The notes beneath the pieces were generated by a model. It had not been told where the DNA came from, did not search any database, and saw only the letters and a program-made list of their open reading frames with translations. From Gottfriedia luciferensis (GTDB lineage Bacteria; Bacillota; Bacilli; Bacillales; Bacillaceae_G): a stretch of DNA of 64,000 nt. The DNA lies in the NCBI RefSeq assembly GCF_001712755.1, contig NZ_MDKC01000033.1, positions 124,001 through 188,000 on the forward strand, written 5' to 3'. The translations under genes were made by a program, and so were the position numbers. Positions 37,336-46,943 of this stretch are shown one piece after another (positions within the stretch are counted from its first letter, which is position 1; each line of letters opens with the position of its first letter).

Positions 37336-38154
37336 TTAATGATCGTCCAGTACAATATTTCTGTTTCCATTCCCTGTTAACTGGGCTTCGAACGCGTCAA
37401 TTATATGCAAAAATCGATCTGCTTCTCTAAATACATGGTCTGCTAGCAGTGGATGAATGATACTTTTAATTCTACAAGCTTCTATTAGGTCGCGAGCTGT
37501 TTTCTTAAAATCCCTAAGTGATTTTACCGATACTCGGTTTTCATCAAGGAATTGGTCAAGTATCGGAACAGTTTCCGATTGTGGTCTCATTGATTCTAAA
37601 TCTACGGCTTGGTAGAGAAGTTGATCAAAATCATGGCTAAATTCCCTCGCTTGATCTACTAGTTTTCTTTCTGATGGATCTAATAAATGTCCGATAAATT
37701 TTGCATGGTCTGCCATAATTCTTAAAAAGAAAACATTTTCCTGAATAATTGCAGCAGGTAGCGGTTGGAGTTGACCATTATTTAATTCAGTCAACCGATT
37801 TGCAAAATAAGCCGCTTCCCTACTAGTATGATCAACTAATAAAGGAAAGTTATTTCCAGTTATTTTACAAGTAAGGAGTAAGTTAAGGATTTTCCGCTTA
37901 TAGGCCCAAATCATCGAAGCAGCTTGATGAACCTCACTATTAAACTGTTTAATTTGCTGAGGATCCGTTTGAAGCGAAAATGATTGAGCTTTATTTCCTA
38001 TTGCTTCAAAAACTTGATAAAATTGATCTGCTTCTTGTATTAACTCAGTATCATCACAATTAAAGCCTAATTTAAGAAATAGTGAATGCTCTTTCATAAT
38101 CCTTGACCAAAACATAATCTCATCTAAAGAACGTGCTATAAATGCATCCGACAA
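37336..38154 (-). CDS. DUF2935 protein
   Basis: 272 aa from a TTG at 38154 that sits 5 nt behind AGGAGGGG. Consists of two related helical halves, each starting with a FWSRIMKEHSLFL / FFLRIMADHAKFIGHLL block and later a HTSREAAYFANRL / HVFREADRFLHII block. The repeated EH...E(A)x pattern resembles metal-binding four-helix proteins. Function unknown; DUF2935 is common in Bacillus and clostridia. Lies between repeat C and the DoxX region. Confidence 0.85.
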   Translation of the reverse strand: MSDAFIARSLDEIMFWSRIMKEHSLFLKLGFNCDDTELIQEADQFYQVFEAIGNKAQSFSLQTDPQQIKQFNSEVHQAASMIWAYKRKILNLLLTCKITGNNFPLLVDHTSREAAYFANRLTELNNGQLQPLPAAIIQENVFFLRIMADHAKFIGHLLDPSERKLVDQAREFSHDFDQLLYQAVDLESMRPQSETVPILDQFLDENRVSVKSLRDFKKTARDLIEACRIKSIIHPLLADHVFREADRFLHIIDAFEAQLTGNGNRNIVLDDH

Positions 38155-38272
38155 TCGGACCCCTCCTAACATAATTCATTTCACTTTCTAATATATTGAT
38201 GAAAAAATGAATTATTACTGATACATCTTTCTTAAGTAGATTAGCTATTAGATTACTAAAAAAATATAAAAA

Positions 38273-38298
38273 AGCATTACCTCAATAGAAGTAATGCT
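38273..38298 (-). terminator. Intrinsic terminator after DoxX/pseudogene
   Basis: Stem agcattac / gtaatgct followed by U run on the minus strand. Confidence 0.82.
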
Positions 38299-38305
38299 AA
38301 AATAT

Positions 38306-38401
38306 TTATTTGAAAACTAGAACTTTTTCACCAGCTTTTGCTGCAAATAAAGCAGCACTTGCTTCCGCCAGTCCGGCGCAGATAATTACGATATCATACA
38401 A
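38306..38401 (-). pseudogene. Decayed N-terminus of an FAD/NAD(P)-dependent oxidoreductase
   Basis: From a TTG behind AGGAG, minus strand reads MYDIVIICAGLAEASAALFAAKAGEKVLVFK then stops (31 codons). This is the start of a thioredoxin-reductase-like flavoprotein (YDVIIIGAGPAGASAALF-type), but the dinucleotide motif GxGxxG is broken (C and E replace glycines) and the remaining roughly 270 residues are missing. It follows DoxX by under 100 nt, and DoxX plus flavoprotein pairs occur in Bacillus, so this is likely a deleted second gene of the operon. Confidence 0.72.
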
Positions 38402-38498
38402 TATTAAAATCGCTCCTTTTTACATATAAGATTGATTTAAATACTGTAATCGTTATTCTGTCGTCGCCTTATTAATCCCTGTATGAATAGATTGCAAA

Positions 38499-38873
38499 TT
38501 AATTAAAACCTGGGAAACTTGAGAGATCAGAATAATTAATCCATAAAAGTACAAACGCAATAATACCTAATAATAATATTGTAAAAGTTTGTTTAAACGA
38601 ATCCTTCACACGGATATGTGATATTATTCCACCAATTGCCACGATTCCTAATAACAAACCACTCGCTGGAACCCAACTTTCTTCCCAAAATCCAATAATT
38701 AATCCAACTGCTCCAACCAATTCTACTAATCCAGTAATTACTCTGAACCATTGTGCTAATTTCAAGTGATTAAAACTTTCAACACTCGTTTTTGAACCAA
38801 AAAGTTTAGCCAACCCAGCAATTAAAAACATAAGAGCTAATAAAATTTGCAAGATAATTGATAAAATATCCAT
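38499..38873 (-). CDS. DoxX family membrane protein
   Basis: 124 aa, four hydrophobic helices (about 4-22, 45-63, 68-88, 98-115), with FLIAGLAKLFGS and RVITGLVELVGAVGLIIGFW typical of DoxX/SURF4-type proteins. Family linked to redox and thiol stress in some bacteria. Start ATG behind AAAGGGG. Upstream gene of the decayed oxidoreductase fragment. Confidence 0.88.
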   Translation of the reverse strand: MDILSIILQILLALMFLIAGLAKLFGSKTSVESFNHLKLAQWFRVITGLVELVGAVGLIIGFWEESWVPASGLLLGIVAIGGIISHIRVKDSFKQTFTILLLGIIAFVLLWINYSDLSSFPGFN

Positions 38874-39300
38874 TTTTTATCACCCCTTTACTAATATATA
38901 TGCAATTGAAAAAAGCACATATTACTACAAAAGTAAACTATTCAATCTAAAATTTGGATTAGAATGTTTATTAAAATCAGTAATAATGGGTAGCGGTTTC
39001 TTAATTAGTTTTCTTATCTTTCTTTTTGTTAAAGTAGATTGTTGATTTTCTTACTCGACTTAAATGGCAGATTGTTTAAAAATAAATCCATAAAAATGAC
39101 TTTGAATTTAAATAAATAAATTTTAAATATCTCTCAATATAAATCGTGAAATTTGGTTAAAACCATCATGTATTCAATTCTTATATAGAATAGTGGATAT
39201 TTAGTTAAAAAAACATATTCTGTACCACAAGTATTTGTTTTTTTGTATAGGGAGTCATATTAAAGCATTTTACAGCAAGTATTTTTTTGAAAATACTGAA
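38874..39300. other. Intergenic, about 430 nt, no gene
   Basis: Very AT-rich region between DoxX and the mmuP promoter. No reading frame with a ribosome site, no strong hairpin. Confidence 0.5.
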
Positions 39301-39305
39301 ATATC

Positions 39306-39334
39306 TTGACACTTTTTAAGTGAATTGATATTGT
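39306..39334 (+). promoter_or_regulatory. SigA promoter for mmuP-mmuM
   Basis: TTGACA (39306-39311), 17-nt spacer, TATTGT (39329-39334), directly before the riboswitch. Confidence 0.82.
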
Positions 39335-39350
39335 TATTAAAAATATATAT

Positions 39351-39505
39351 TTCTTATCCAGAGAGGTGGAGGGACTGGCCCTATGATACCTCAGCAACAG
39401 GTCTATTAAGATACTGTGCTAATTCCAGCGGGTGAAACTCCTGATAGATAAGACCACTCATTTTATTTGTCAGTAGCGCACTCTTTTTTAGAGTGCGTTT
39501 TTGTT
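39351..39505 (+). promoter_or_regulatory. SAM-I riboswitch (S-box) with terminator
   Basis: Aptamer 39352-39454: P1 cttatc / gataag, cagagaggtggagggactggcc, gatacctcagcaac, and gtgctaattccagc..gtgaaactcctgatag. It is followed by the terminator gcgcactct / agagtgcg (39476-39498) and T run. High SAM should switch off the downstream S-methylmethionine genes. Confidence 0.96.
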
Positions 39506-39536
39506 TTCTCTGGATAGTATCAAAAGGAGATTAAAA

Positions 39537-40946
39537 ATGGAAAACATCGATAGGCAAGAATTTCAAAGGAAAATGCAAGCGCGTCATTTAGTCATGCTAT
39601 CACTTGGAGGGGTTATTGGAACTGGCTTATTCTTAAGTTCGGGTTACACGATTCAACAAGCTGGTCCATTTGGTACAATTCTATCCTATCTGATTGGTGC
39701 GCTAGTGGTTTATCTAGTCATGTTATGTTTAGGGGAGCTTTCCGTACATATGCCTGAAACGGGCGCATTTCATAGTTATGCAGCTAAATACATTGGACCG
39801 GGTACAGGATATACAATAGCCTGGTTATACTGGTTAACTTGGACTGTTGCTTTAGGTTCTGAATTTACAGCCGCAGGATTACTTATGGAGCGTTGGTTTC
39901 CATCGATTAATGTTTGGGTATGGAGTGCTCTTTTTGCCATTATGATCTTTGTATTAAACGTCCTTACGGTTAAGTTTTTCGCTGAAACTGAATTTTGGTT
40001 TTCATCGATAAAGGTTATAGCAATTGTGATCTTTATTATTTTAGGAGTAGCGGCAATGCTCGGGTTTCTTCCAATGACTCATTCAAAAACAGCCCCATTT
40101 TTTTCTAATTTAACAAGTGCAGGTTTATTTCCTAATGGTGCTACAGCCATTATAATGACCATGCTTGCGGTTAATTTTGCTTTTTCAGGAACAGAATTAA
40201 TAGGCATTGCAGCCGGTGAAACAGCCAACCCGGAAAAAACGATACCGAAGGCCATTCGTACTACCCTGTGGAGATTGATTATCTTTTTTATAGGAACAAT
40301 TATTGTTTTATCTGCTTTATTACCTATGTCGGATGCAGGGATATTAAAAAGCCCCTTTGTTGCTGTTCTAGAACGAATTGGGGTGCCCTATTCAGCCGAC
40401 ATAATGAATTTTGTTATCCTAACAGCCATTCTTTCTGCGGCAAACTCAGGTCTTTATGCCTCTTCTAGAATGCTTTGGTCACTTGCAAATAAGAATACAA
40501 TATCACCGATTTTTGGAAAAATGACAAAGAAGGGTGTTCCAATCAATGCTGTTATTTTCTCAATGGTGGGTGGAGGTTTGGCGTTGCTCTCTAGTATTAT
40601 AGCTCCGGATACTGTCTATATCGCACTAGTTTCAATTTCTGGTTTAGCCGTGGTTGTTGTTTGGATGAGTATTAGTGTTTCACAGTTCTTATTTCGCAGA
40701 CAATTTTTAAAAGAAGGAAATTCTGAAAAGGATTTGATCTATCGTACACCATTATATCCATTGGTACCAATTTCTTCTTTTATCCTTTGCCTGGCTTCAT
40801 GTATTGGAATTGCATTTGATCCAACACAGAGAATTGCGTTATATTGCGGCATACCGTTTATTTTGCTTTGCTATGGAAGTTATTATCTATCAAAATATCT
40901 TAAGAACAGGGGCGTAAATTATGTCGAACAAAATCAATCCAATTGA
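39537..40946 (+). CDS. mmuP: S-methylmethionine permease (APC family)
   Basis: 469-aa APC-family transporter from ATG 39537 ([25 protein letters not shown] 5-6 nt upstream). About 12 membrane helices, with [23 protein letters not shown] as the substrate loop. The SAM riboswitch and overlap (26 nt) with homocysteine S-methyltransferase identify the substrate as S-methylmethionine, as in B. subtilis ybgF-ybgG; from sequence alone it could be another amino-acid permease. Confidence 0.9.
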   Translation: MENIDRQEFQRKMQARHLVMLSLGGVIGTGLFLSSGYTIQQAGPFGTILSYLIGALVVYLVMLCLGELSVHMPETGAFHSYAAKYIGPGTGYTIAWLYWLTWTVALGSEFTAAGLLMERWFPSINVWVWSALFAIMIFVLNVLTVKFFAETEFWFSSIKVIAIVIFIILGVAAMLGFLPMTHSKTAPFFSNLTSAGLFPNGATAIIMTMLAVNFAFSGTELIGIAAGETANPEKTIPKAIRTTLWRLIIFFIGTIIVLSALLPMSDAGILKSPFVAVLERIGVPYSADIMNFVILTAILSAANSGLYASSRMLWSLANKNTISPIFGKMTKKGVPINAVIFSMVGGGLALLSSIIAPDTVYIALVSISGLAVVVVWMSISVSQFLFRRQFLKEGNSEKDLIYRTPLYPLVPISSFILCLASCIGIAFDPTQRIALYCGIPFILLCYGSYYLSKYLKNRGVNYVEQNQSN

Positions 40947-41877
40947 AGCTATTTTATCAGAATATTCCATAATGATTCTTGACGGAGCATTAGCTACAGA
41001 ATTGGAGGCACATGGATGTAATTTGGACGATCCCCTTTGGTCGGCACGCGTGTTATTAGAAAATCCCGAACTAATTTACCGAGTTCATTCAGACTATTTT
41101 CGTGCAGGAGCAGACTGTGCCATAACAGCAAGCTATCAAGCTACTATTAATGGTTTTTCCGCACGTGGAATACAAGAACAGGAAGCTTTGGAGTTAATCA
41201 GGAAAACTGTGCTACTTGCAAGAAGAGCAAGAGATGATTTTTGGAAGGAGAACAAGCAAAAGAATAGGCCTAAGCCATTGGTTGCTGCGTCAGTTGGACC
41301 GTATGGTGCTTACCTTGCGGATGGCTCAGAGTATATAGGCAACTATGGTGTATCAGATAAAACATTAGAAGACTTTCATCGTTCTAGAATATCAGCTTTG
41401 ATTGAAGCTGGTGCAGATCTATTAGCATTCGAAACAATCCCTTCATTGCATGAAGCAATAGTTTTAGATAGATTATTGCGTGAGTTCCCAGAAACATATG
41501 CGTGGCTATCCTTTTCTTTAAAAAATGAAAAAGAGATTAGTGAAGGTACGAAGCTTGCGGAGTGTGCAAGAGTTTTTGAAAAAAGTGAGCAAATTGTGGC
41601 AATAGGCATCAATTGTGCACCAGTAACTGTTGTAACTGGTGCCATCCAGGAATTGAGAGAAAATACGAAAAAGCCAATTCTTGTTTATCCCAACTCTGGT
41701 GAAACTTATAACCCGGAAACAAAAACATGGCATGGGCATGAACAGTGTGGCACCTTGGGTATACAATCTGAAGAATGGTACCAATTAGGTGCACGTTTAA
41801 TAGGTGGATGCTGCAGAACGACACCTCAACAAATTAAGGATATATCGAAAAAATGGCGCCATTCAGAGGTTTTCTAA
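40921..41877 (+). CDS. mmuM: Homocysteine S-methyltransferase
   Basis: Zn enzyme that transfers the methyl group of S-methylmethionine (or SAM) to homocysteine, yielding methionine. 318 aa. Zinc cysteines are visible in IGINCAP (about 227) and GGCCRTTP (about 299-300). Begins [14 protein letters not shown], standard for the family. Overlaps mmuP, giving a two-gene methionine salvage operon under SAM control. Confidence 0.95.
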   Translation: MSNKINPIEAILSEYSIMILDGALATELEAHGCNLDDPLWSARVLLENPELIYRVHSDYFRAGADCAITASYQATINGFSARGIQEQEALELIRKTVLLARRARDDFWKENKQKNRPKPLVAASVGPYGAYLADGSEYIGNYGVSDKTLEDFHRSRISALIEAGADLLAFETIPSLHEAIVLDRLLREFPETYAWLSFSLKNEKEISEGTKLAECARVFEKSEQIVAIGINCAPVTVVTGAIQELRENTKKPILVYPNSGETYNPETKTWHGHEQCGTLGIQSEEWYQLGARLIGGCCRTTPQQIKDISKKWRHSEVF

Positions 41878-41968
41878 TTGCATAAAGCAAAGTAATAATT
41901 GAGGTTGATTACTTAATAAGCAAAATGATAGAACATTAAATTTTCATAGGCAATAGAATGATTAGAAG

Positions 41969-42009
41969 AAACTTATTAACAATTTTTACAAATAATTGTT
42001 AATAAGTTT
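41969..42009. terminator. Bidirectional terminator between mmuM and NAT genes
   Basis: Perfect 16-bp stem aaacttattaacaatt / aattgttaataagttt with a 9-nt loop between convergent genes. Confidence 0.88.
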
Positions 42010-42036
42010 ACTTTTGTATAGTAAATCTATTTTTTA

Positions 42037-42813
42037 TTAGAGTCCAAAATGTTGCTTTGCCAATTCCTTATATCTCATTTCATCAATATCCTCTTTCGTT
42101 ACTACACCGTTAATCCATTGTGTAAAAGAAGTATTCGTTAAAGTTTTATTCCCCTCATTTGTCAGTTGAGTCATTAAAGGGTTTTTATTAAATGGGGATT
42201 CCTCGTGCTCAGCAATAATTGTTTGAATCTCATTAAATTCGGACACATCCGAAATGACATCGCATGAATCAAATGCATATCCAATTCTCCAAACGGGATC
42301 TTTATGTTTTAGTTTTAACATCAATACATAATCCCCGAATTCTGTGCCTTCTTTTTTAATTCGAAAATCTCCATTACTAGAAGTAATCATCTCACCGGAA
42401 AAGGGAACTGCTTTTAAAGGAAGATTGGCTCCAAATCCCGTATCAATTAAATATGATTCTTTATTTTGTGTTAATAGGATTGTCACATGTGTTCTTCCAA
42501 AAGTCGGATATTTTTGAGCTATATTGTCATAAACAACCCCTCTAACTAACCTCACGTTAAACCCATTTTCAAGAAGAAATAAATACAGTAATGAATTCAA
42601 TTCATAGCAGAGACCACCTTCGTTTTTTACTAATAATTTACTAATTAAATTTTCTCGGTTGATCTCATTCGTTTTATTTCCTATAATACAAAGATTTTCA
42701 AAAGGTATATTTTTAGCTGTTTTTTCAAGAATGTCATTTAAATTATTAAAGTTAATCACTTCATTATTACGTAATCCGATTCTTTTTCGAAACAATAAAT
42801 TAAGTTCGCTCAT
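42037..42813 (-). CDS. nat: Arylamine N-acetyltransferase
   Basis: Transfers acetyl from acetyl-CoA to arylamines and hydrazines through a Cys-His-Asp triad: C69 (GGLCYEL), H109 (GRTHVTI) and D124 (LIDTGFG). 258 aa, normal. Bacillus NAT enzymes detoxify anilines. Start ATG behind AGGAGGAAT. May be co-transcribed with the upstream GNAT gene (114-nt gap). Confidence 0.92.
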   Translation of the reverse strand: MSELNLLFRKRIGLRNNEVINFNNLNDILEKTAKNIPFENLCIIGNKTNEINRENLISKLLVKNEGGLCYELNSLLYLFLLENGFNVRLVRGVVYDNIAQKYPTFGRTHVTILLTQNKESYLIDTGFGANLPLKAVPFSGEMITSSNGDFRIKKEGTEFGDYVLMLKLKHKDPVWRIGYAFDSCDVISDVSEFNEIQTIIAEHEESPFNKNPLMTQLTNEGNKTLTNTSFTQWINGVVTKEDIDEMRYKELAKQHFGL

Positions 42814-42927
42814 TAACGATTCCTCCTGTCACATCAAACTTTTAATTAATCATACCATTTAAGTTTATAAGCGAAAAAAAATAAGCTGCAAAAGCAACTT
42901 CATGCCGTTAAAAATTTAGATTGTCTC

Positions 42928-43344
42928 TTATAATCTTTTTTCAAAATAATATTGATTATACCCTTTTGGATGATTCTCAATTATTCCAAACACTTTAAAA
43001 CCATGCTTTTTATAAAATTTTGGAGCTTGAAAACTAAAAGAATCTACTTTAATAAGGCGACATCCATTTTCGATTGCAAATTCTTCCATTTGATTGATTA
43101 GCTGACTACCAAAACCTTCATGTCTATATTCCTCTGACACCCATAAGAAGTCGATAGATAAATGGTGCCAATACATCCTTCCTGTAATTCCACCTACTAT
43201 TTCCTCTTGATCATTTCGAACGACAAAGCTTATATTTTCCGACGGTGCTTTCCTCTCATCAGGAAGGTTTTTAGTATTAAATTCAATTAATTTCTTTCTA
43301 ATATAATCACTATCCTCTTGTACCCATTGTTTTACTATTTTCAT
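42928..43344 (-). CDS. GNAT-family N-acetyltransferase
   Basis: 138 aa. GNAT core WVSEEYRHEGFGSQLINQMEEFAIENGC (acetyl-CoA loop RHEGFGS, about 75-81) and FYKKHGFKVFGIIENHPKGYNQYYFEK at the end. The N-terminal VKQWVQEDSDYIRKKL is typical of a subfamily of small GNATs. GGAGAAAT before ATG. Substrate unknown. Confidence 0.85.
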   Translation of the reverse strand: MKIVKQWVQEDSDYIRKKLIEFNTKNLPDERKAPSENISFVVRNDQEEIVGGITGRMYWHHLSIDFLWVSEEYRHEGFGSQLINQMEEFAIENGCRLIKVDSFSFQAPKFYKKHGFKVFGIIENHPKGYNQYYFEKRL

Positions 43345-43450
43345 TTTTATTTCTCCTACTTTTATATTCGACTTATAGCATTTCTTAATTAATAGTACAT
43401 TCTCTAAATAACGCTATTTTCCTTTTAATAGAAACTAACTGAATAATTTA

Positions 43451-43486
43451 TAAATAAAAAAACCTTCGAAAATAAGAAGGTTTTAA
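43451..43486 (-). terminator. Hairpin with minus-strand U run
   Basis: aaaaccttc / gaaggtttt. On the minus strand it could end the AraC-type transcript (43733), which would then run antisense through the small gene at 43530. Confidence 0.6.
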
Positions 43487-43529
43487 TTTAAATATTATGG
43501 TATAATTTTCCAAAAGGAGTGAAATCAAT

Positions 43530-43709
43530 ATGGATAACGTGCTTCTTCCTCTATTTTCAATCCTACCGATTTTGTTTTACTTAGCACCTTTTGTTTTTAT
43601 GGTTTGGTTTCTATTAAAATTCCTAAAAATTCAACAAGAGAAAAATCAAATTCTTAAAAATATTTCAGATAAACTGGATCACTTAAATAACAATCATTCA
43701 GAAACCTGA
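43530..43709 (+). CDS. Small membrane protein, DUF4083-like
   Basis: 59 aa with AAAGGAGTG 8 nt before the ATG. Reads MDNVLLPLFSILPILFYLAP, a single long hydrophobic segment (about 5-33), then an amphipathic KIQQEKNQILKNISDKLD coiled coil. This helix-plus-coiled-coil layout is that of DUF4083 proteins of Bacillus. The function is unknown. Confidence 0.75.
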   Translation: MDNVLLPLFSILPILFYLAPFVFMVWFLLKFLKIQQEKNQILKNISDKLDHLNNNHSET

Positions 43710-43732
43710 AAGAGCATATGTCTCTTTCTTTT

Positions 43733-44605
43733 TTATTTTTTAGAGACTGGTATCCATATTTCGCTCTTAAAAGTTGGTGATGTAATGTCTTTCTGTTCAT
43801 TCCACAATATTTCGGGACCTTCTACTTGATGGTAATCAGAAGATGGAAACCATTCTGAATAAATTCGTCCCCACACTTCTTGCAATGCATCTGGAAATTT
43901 TCCAATCGCTTCGAAAACTGCCCATGTAGACGCAGAAACTTCAAGTTGAATGAATTCATTTGGACAGTCTTTTGTAGTGGCAACACCAATATAATGATCA
44001 AGCTCTCCTTTTTCTTCCATTCTACCTTCAGAAAAATTTGTTGATGCACTTATTATGCCATTCGGTTCAACATTGGAGAGTTCTTTTAGTTTCGTTATTT
44101 TTTCCATTGTTAAAGTTTTCCACATCGATGCAATTTCCGGATTAACTCCATTAAAAATAATCGGAACTCTCTTTTTTATCCCTACAATTCGAAATGCTTC
44201 TTTTTCTTCAATACGATAGTTCATTTCAGTTCCCCCTTTAATTGATAATTGGAAGGTCATTCGTGGAAATGCTTTTAGCGAATTGCCGTTATTTCTAGCT
44301 TCTGACGGAGTAATTCCATGCAAGTTTTGAAAGGCTCTCGTAAAAGAATCCGGAGAATTGTATCCGTATTTTAATGCAATATCAATTATTTTCTTGTTAT
44401 GATCTTTCAGTTCAAATGCTGCAACGGTAAGACGGCGGCGACGTATATACTCTGAAAGAGAAATTCCTGCAAGAAACGAAAACATTCTTTTAAAATGATA
44501 CTCAGAACAAAAAGCCCGTCTAGAAAGCTCTTTATAGTCGATCTCACTTGTCAGATTTTCTTCAATATATATTAGTGCATCATTCATATTTTTTAACAAA
44601 TCCAT
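43733..44605 (-). CDS. AraC-family regulator with GyrI-like effector domain
   Basis: 290 aa: AraC double helix-turn-helix (about 8-106; [56 protein letters not shown]) joined to a GyrI/Bmr-R-like ligand domain (about 125-290; [19 protein letters not shown]). Such proteins (Rob/BltR type) bind small molecules and switch on efflux or stress genes. It lies next to a minus-strand MFS pump gene, a plausible but unproven target. Confidence 0.9.
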   Translation of the reverse strand: MDLLKNMNDALIYIEENLTSEIDYKELSRRAFCSEYHFKRMFSFLAGISLSEYIRRRRLTVAAFELKDHNKKIIDIALKYGYNSPDSFTRAFQNLHGITPSEARNNGNSLKAFPRMTFQLSIKGGTEMNYRIEEKEAFRIVGIKKRVPIIFNGVNPEIASMWKTLTMEKITKLKELSNVEPNGIISASTNFSEGRMEEKGELDHYIGVATTKDCPNEFIQLEVSASTWAVFEAIGKFPDALQEVWGRIYSEWFPSSDYHQVEGPEILWNEQKDITSPTFKSEIWIPVSKK

Positions 44606-44692
44606 TTTATAACCTCCTTCATCAATAGAATAACAGGAACGAAATTAGCCAACCCGACATTTCTTGCTAAATAATGCAGGGTATTATTATTA

Positions 44693-44720
44693 AAGGGAGC
44701 CACATTAAGTAGCTCCCAAA
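44693..44720 (-). terminator. Intrinsic terminator after the MFS gene at 44733
   Basis: Stem gggagc / gctccc with 11-nt loop and a short minus-strand U tract. Confidence 0.7.
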
Positions 44721-44732
44721 AATAATAGCTTT

Positions 44733-45947
44733 TTACATCGATAATTTAAAATCTTCTTTTACATTCAATTTCTTATTAACTTTAACATAAACCAAAATAG
44801 CATTAAGTAGCAATAATGCACTTGTAACAAAAAATACGTATTTCACACCTAAATATGCTCCAATTTGCCCACCTAAAATGGAACCGACAAATACGCCTAA
44901 ATATCCAGCTGACATATTAAATCCAAATACTCGACCGGTAATGGCATCTGGTGTAATTCGCTTAACTAATGTATTAATAGACGGGGTTAAGCCCGCTGTT
45001 GCTAAACCTAAAATAAATCGGAGTCCCATCAATTCCCAAGCGTTTTTTACAAATGCTTGTGGAATAACCATCAGACCTGAAACAATCAGTGCAACGAATA
45101 TAACTTTATGTGGACCAATTCGGTCTGAAATTTTACCTAATCTCGGAGCAGCAATAATGCTTGCCAATCCTGATGCTGAAAATGCCATACCCGCTAACAA
45201 TGCAACATGTGTAGAATGAGCTGATAGCTGAGAAATGTAAACAGTAATAACTGGTTCAATCGAATAAAGCGCTATTGTTAAAACAAAAAAAGTAATGAAC
45301 ATTGTGATCATTAAGCTTTTATCCGGAATAATACTCCATATCTCCTTAAACTTAAGCACTTTTTTATCTTGGCGAGTAAATGATTCTTTTACAAATAATG
45401 CAGTTGTAATAAACGCAACCATCATGAGTCCACCTGTTAAAAAAAACACATTTTGTAAACCTACAGTCTCTCCAATATAACCTCCAACCATCGGACCAAG
45501 TAATGAACCTGCTATACTTGCAGTTGAAAGTGTACCTAATGCCGATCCCGCATGCTCTTTATCTGTTTGCGTTGCGATTAAAGTTGTACAAGCTGTACCG
45601 TAACCGGTAATGACACCTTGTAAAAGTCTTAAACCAATTAAAATATAGACATTATGTGCGAAACCCATACAAAAAATAATAATTGACATACCAAGGCTTG
45701 CTCTTAGCAGCATTGGTTTTCGTCCAAACTTATCCGCTGCCAAACCCCAAATAGGAGAAAAAATAGCTGAAATAATAAAAGTTACCCCAAAAGCAATCCC
45801 TGAAAATTGACTAATTAATGCAGAATTATGAACACCAAGTTTATCAATATATAGGGGTAATACTGGACCAAGTTGGCTCATCCCAATACTTGTTATAAAC
45901 ATTCCAAACCAACAAACAATTAAATTCCTTTTCCACAATAACATCAT
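44733..45947 (-). CDS. MFS multidrug efflux transporter
   Basis: 404 aa from ATG 45947 (a second ATG is 3 nt on; AAGGAGGGGG upstream). Twelve helices with MFS motif A, FSPIWGLAADKFGRKPMLLRA (about 57-77), and a second-half version RLGKISDRIGPHKVI. Motif C-like GPMVGGYIGE identifies the drug:H+ antiporter group. It is divergent from a TetR gene, with operator-like palindromes between, which suggests TetR-type induction by its substrate. Confidence 0.9.
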   Translation of the reverse strand: MMLLWKRNLIVCWFGMFITSIGMSQLGPVLPLYIDKLGVHNSALISQFSGIAFGVTFIISAIFSPIWGLAADKFGRKPMLLRASLGMSIIIFCMGFAHNVYILIGLRLLQGVITGYGTACTTLIATQTDKEHAGSALGTLSTASIAGSLLGPMVGGYIGETVGLQNVFFLTGGLMMVAFITTALFVKESFTRQDKKVLKFKEIWSIIPDKSLMITMFITFFVLTIALYSIEPVITVYISQLSAHSTHVALLAGMAFSASGLASIIAAPRLGKISDRIGPHKVIFVALIVSGLMVIPQAFVKNAWELMGLRFILGLATAGLTPSINTLVKRITPDAITGRVFGFNMSAGYLGVFVGSILGGQIGAYLGVKYVFFVTSALLLLNAILVYVKVNKKLNVKEDFKLSM

Positions 45948-46044
45948 TTCCCCCTCCTTTTTGATAAAAATAAAATCAATATAAAAAGTCTCGAAAATGA
46001 GACAAATAAAAAATAACAATAAGTTTTAATATACACATAACACT

Positions 46045-46086
46045 AAACTATATTTTATAGTTTGTAAATTATATTATATAGTTTAC
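46045..46086. promoter_or_regulatory. Candidate TetR operator palindromes
   Basis: Two adjacent palindromes in the divergent MFS/TetR region: aaactatattttatagttt (46045-46063) and gtaaa-ttatattatata-gtttac (46064-46086). Typical layout of a TetR-controlled divergent promoter. Confidence 0.6.
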
Positions 46087-46177
46087 TAATTATCATCAGA
46101 AGTGTTAAACTATTTTCAGTAATATAGTCTCTCTTTAAAAATACGTTGTATTTAGGTATTGTATCTTTAAGGACATA

Positions 46178-46208
46178 AGTTGATTGGCAGTGGAAATCAG
46201 CTTATTCT
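46178..46208 (+). repeat. Internally deleted relic of the dispersed palindrome
   Basis: Reads agttgattgg directly joined to cagtggaaatcag. These are the outer ends of copy A (agttgattgg...gtagtggaaatca) with about 105 nt of core missing. Confidence 0.65.
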
Positions 46209-46248
46209 ATAAAAACAATTTATCTAAACATGAGACGGGAGCAAAAAA

Positions 46249-46824
46249 ATGGTTCAAAAAAGAAATTTAACAAAAGAAAAAATTATTGAAGTGGCTTTTT
46301 CATTGGCTAATGAAATCGGACTTAATCAAGTTACTTTTCCAAAAATTGCAGAGAAGCTGGATATTAAATATCCATCTTTATATAACCATTTTGCGAATAT
46401 GGACGATTTAAAATTGAAAATGACGATTTCACTTTTAAATAAATTAAATTCTACTTTAATGCAACGATTAGTCGGTAAAAGTGGTGAACAAGCGATTAGA
46501 GAAATTGCTTATGTATACCGTGATTTTGCATTTGATAATCGAACTGGTTATGGACTTTTTATGAATATCCCGAGTACGGAAAATGATGATGTTAAACGAC
46601 TTGCTAGGGAAACAACTGGAATTATTCATCAAATACTAAAGTTTTATATTACGGACCCTACTTTATTAATTCATCAAGGCCGAGCATTAAGAAGCATTTT
46701 ACACGGATTTGTCTCGATGAATTTCCTTGGATATTTCCAACATCCTGTAAATGTAGATGACAGCTTTGACGTTATGATTGATGACTTTATTTCTTCTGTT
46801 TCAAAAACTCAAAAAGTAGAATAA
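46249..46824 (+). CDS. TetR-family regulator
   Basis: 191 aa. TetR helix-turn-helix (about 8-55: TKEKIIEVAFSLANEIGLNQVTFPKIAEKLDIKYPSLYNHF) with a C-terminal WHG-type domain. Divergent from the MFS efflux gene, with palindromes between; likely its repressor. Start ATG behind AGACGGGAG. The MBL gene follows on the same strand 119 nt on, beyond a long stem-loop. Confidence 0.9.
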   Translation: MVQKRNLTKEKIIEVAFSLANEIGLNQVTFPKIAEKLDIKYPSLYNHFANMDDLKLKMTISLLNKLNSTLMQRLVGKSGEQAIREIAYVYRDFAFDNRTGYGLFMNIPSTENDDVKRLARETTGIIHQILKFYITDPTLLIHQGRALRSILHGFVSMNFLGYFQHPVNVDDSFDVMIDDFISSVSKTQKVE

Positions 46825-46843
46825 GTTTGTAGCAACAAAAAAT

Positions 46844-46893
46844 GTGAACACTAAACTAGGCAACTTTCTTTAGATGTCTAGTTTAGTGCTCAC
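46844..46893. terminator. Long stem-loop between TetR and MBL genes
   Basis: gtgaacactaaactag / ctagtttagtgctcac, nearly perfect 16 bp. No T run on the plus strand, but a T run on the minus strand, so it is not a clean terminator for the TetR gene. Confidence 0.6.
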
Positions 46894-46900
46894 ATAAGAC

Positions 46901-46943
46901 AAAGGGAGGTGTGGTAAAGGCAATAAATGCTTTTACCATCTAA
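46901..46943 (+). promoter_or_regulatory. Ribosome-binding site with a hairpin spacer, MBL gene
   Basis: AAAGGGAGGTG (46901-46911) is 32 nt from the ATG, far too distant, but the hairpin ggtaaaggca / tgcttttacc (46913-46937) lies between. Folding leaves an effective gap of 7 nt. The hairpin also holds an ATG for a 6-codon frame (46927-46947) whose TGA overlaps the gene start (ATGA). Confidence 0.6.
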
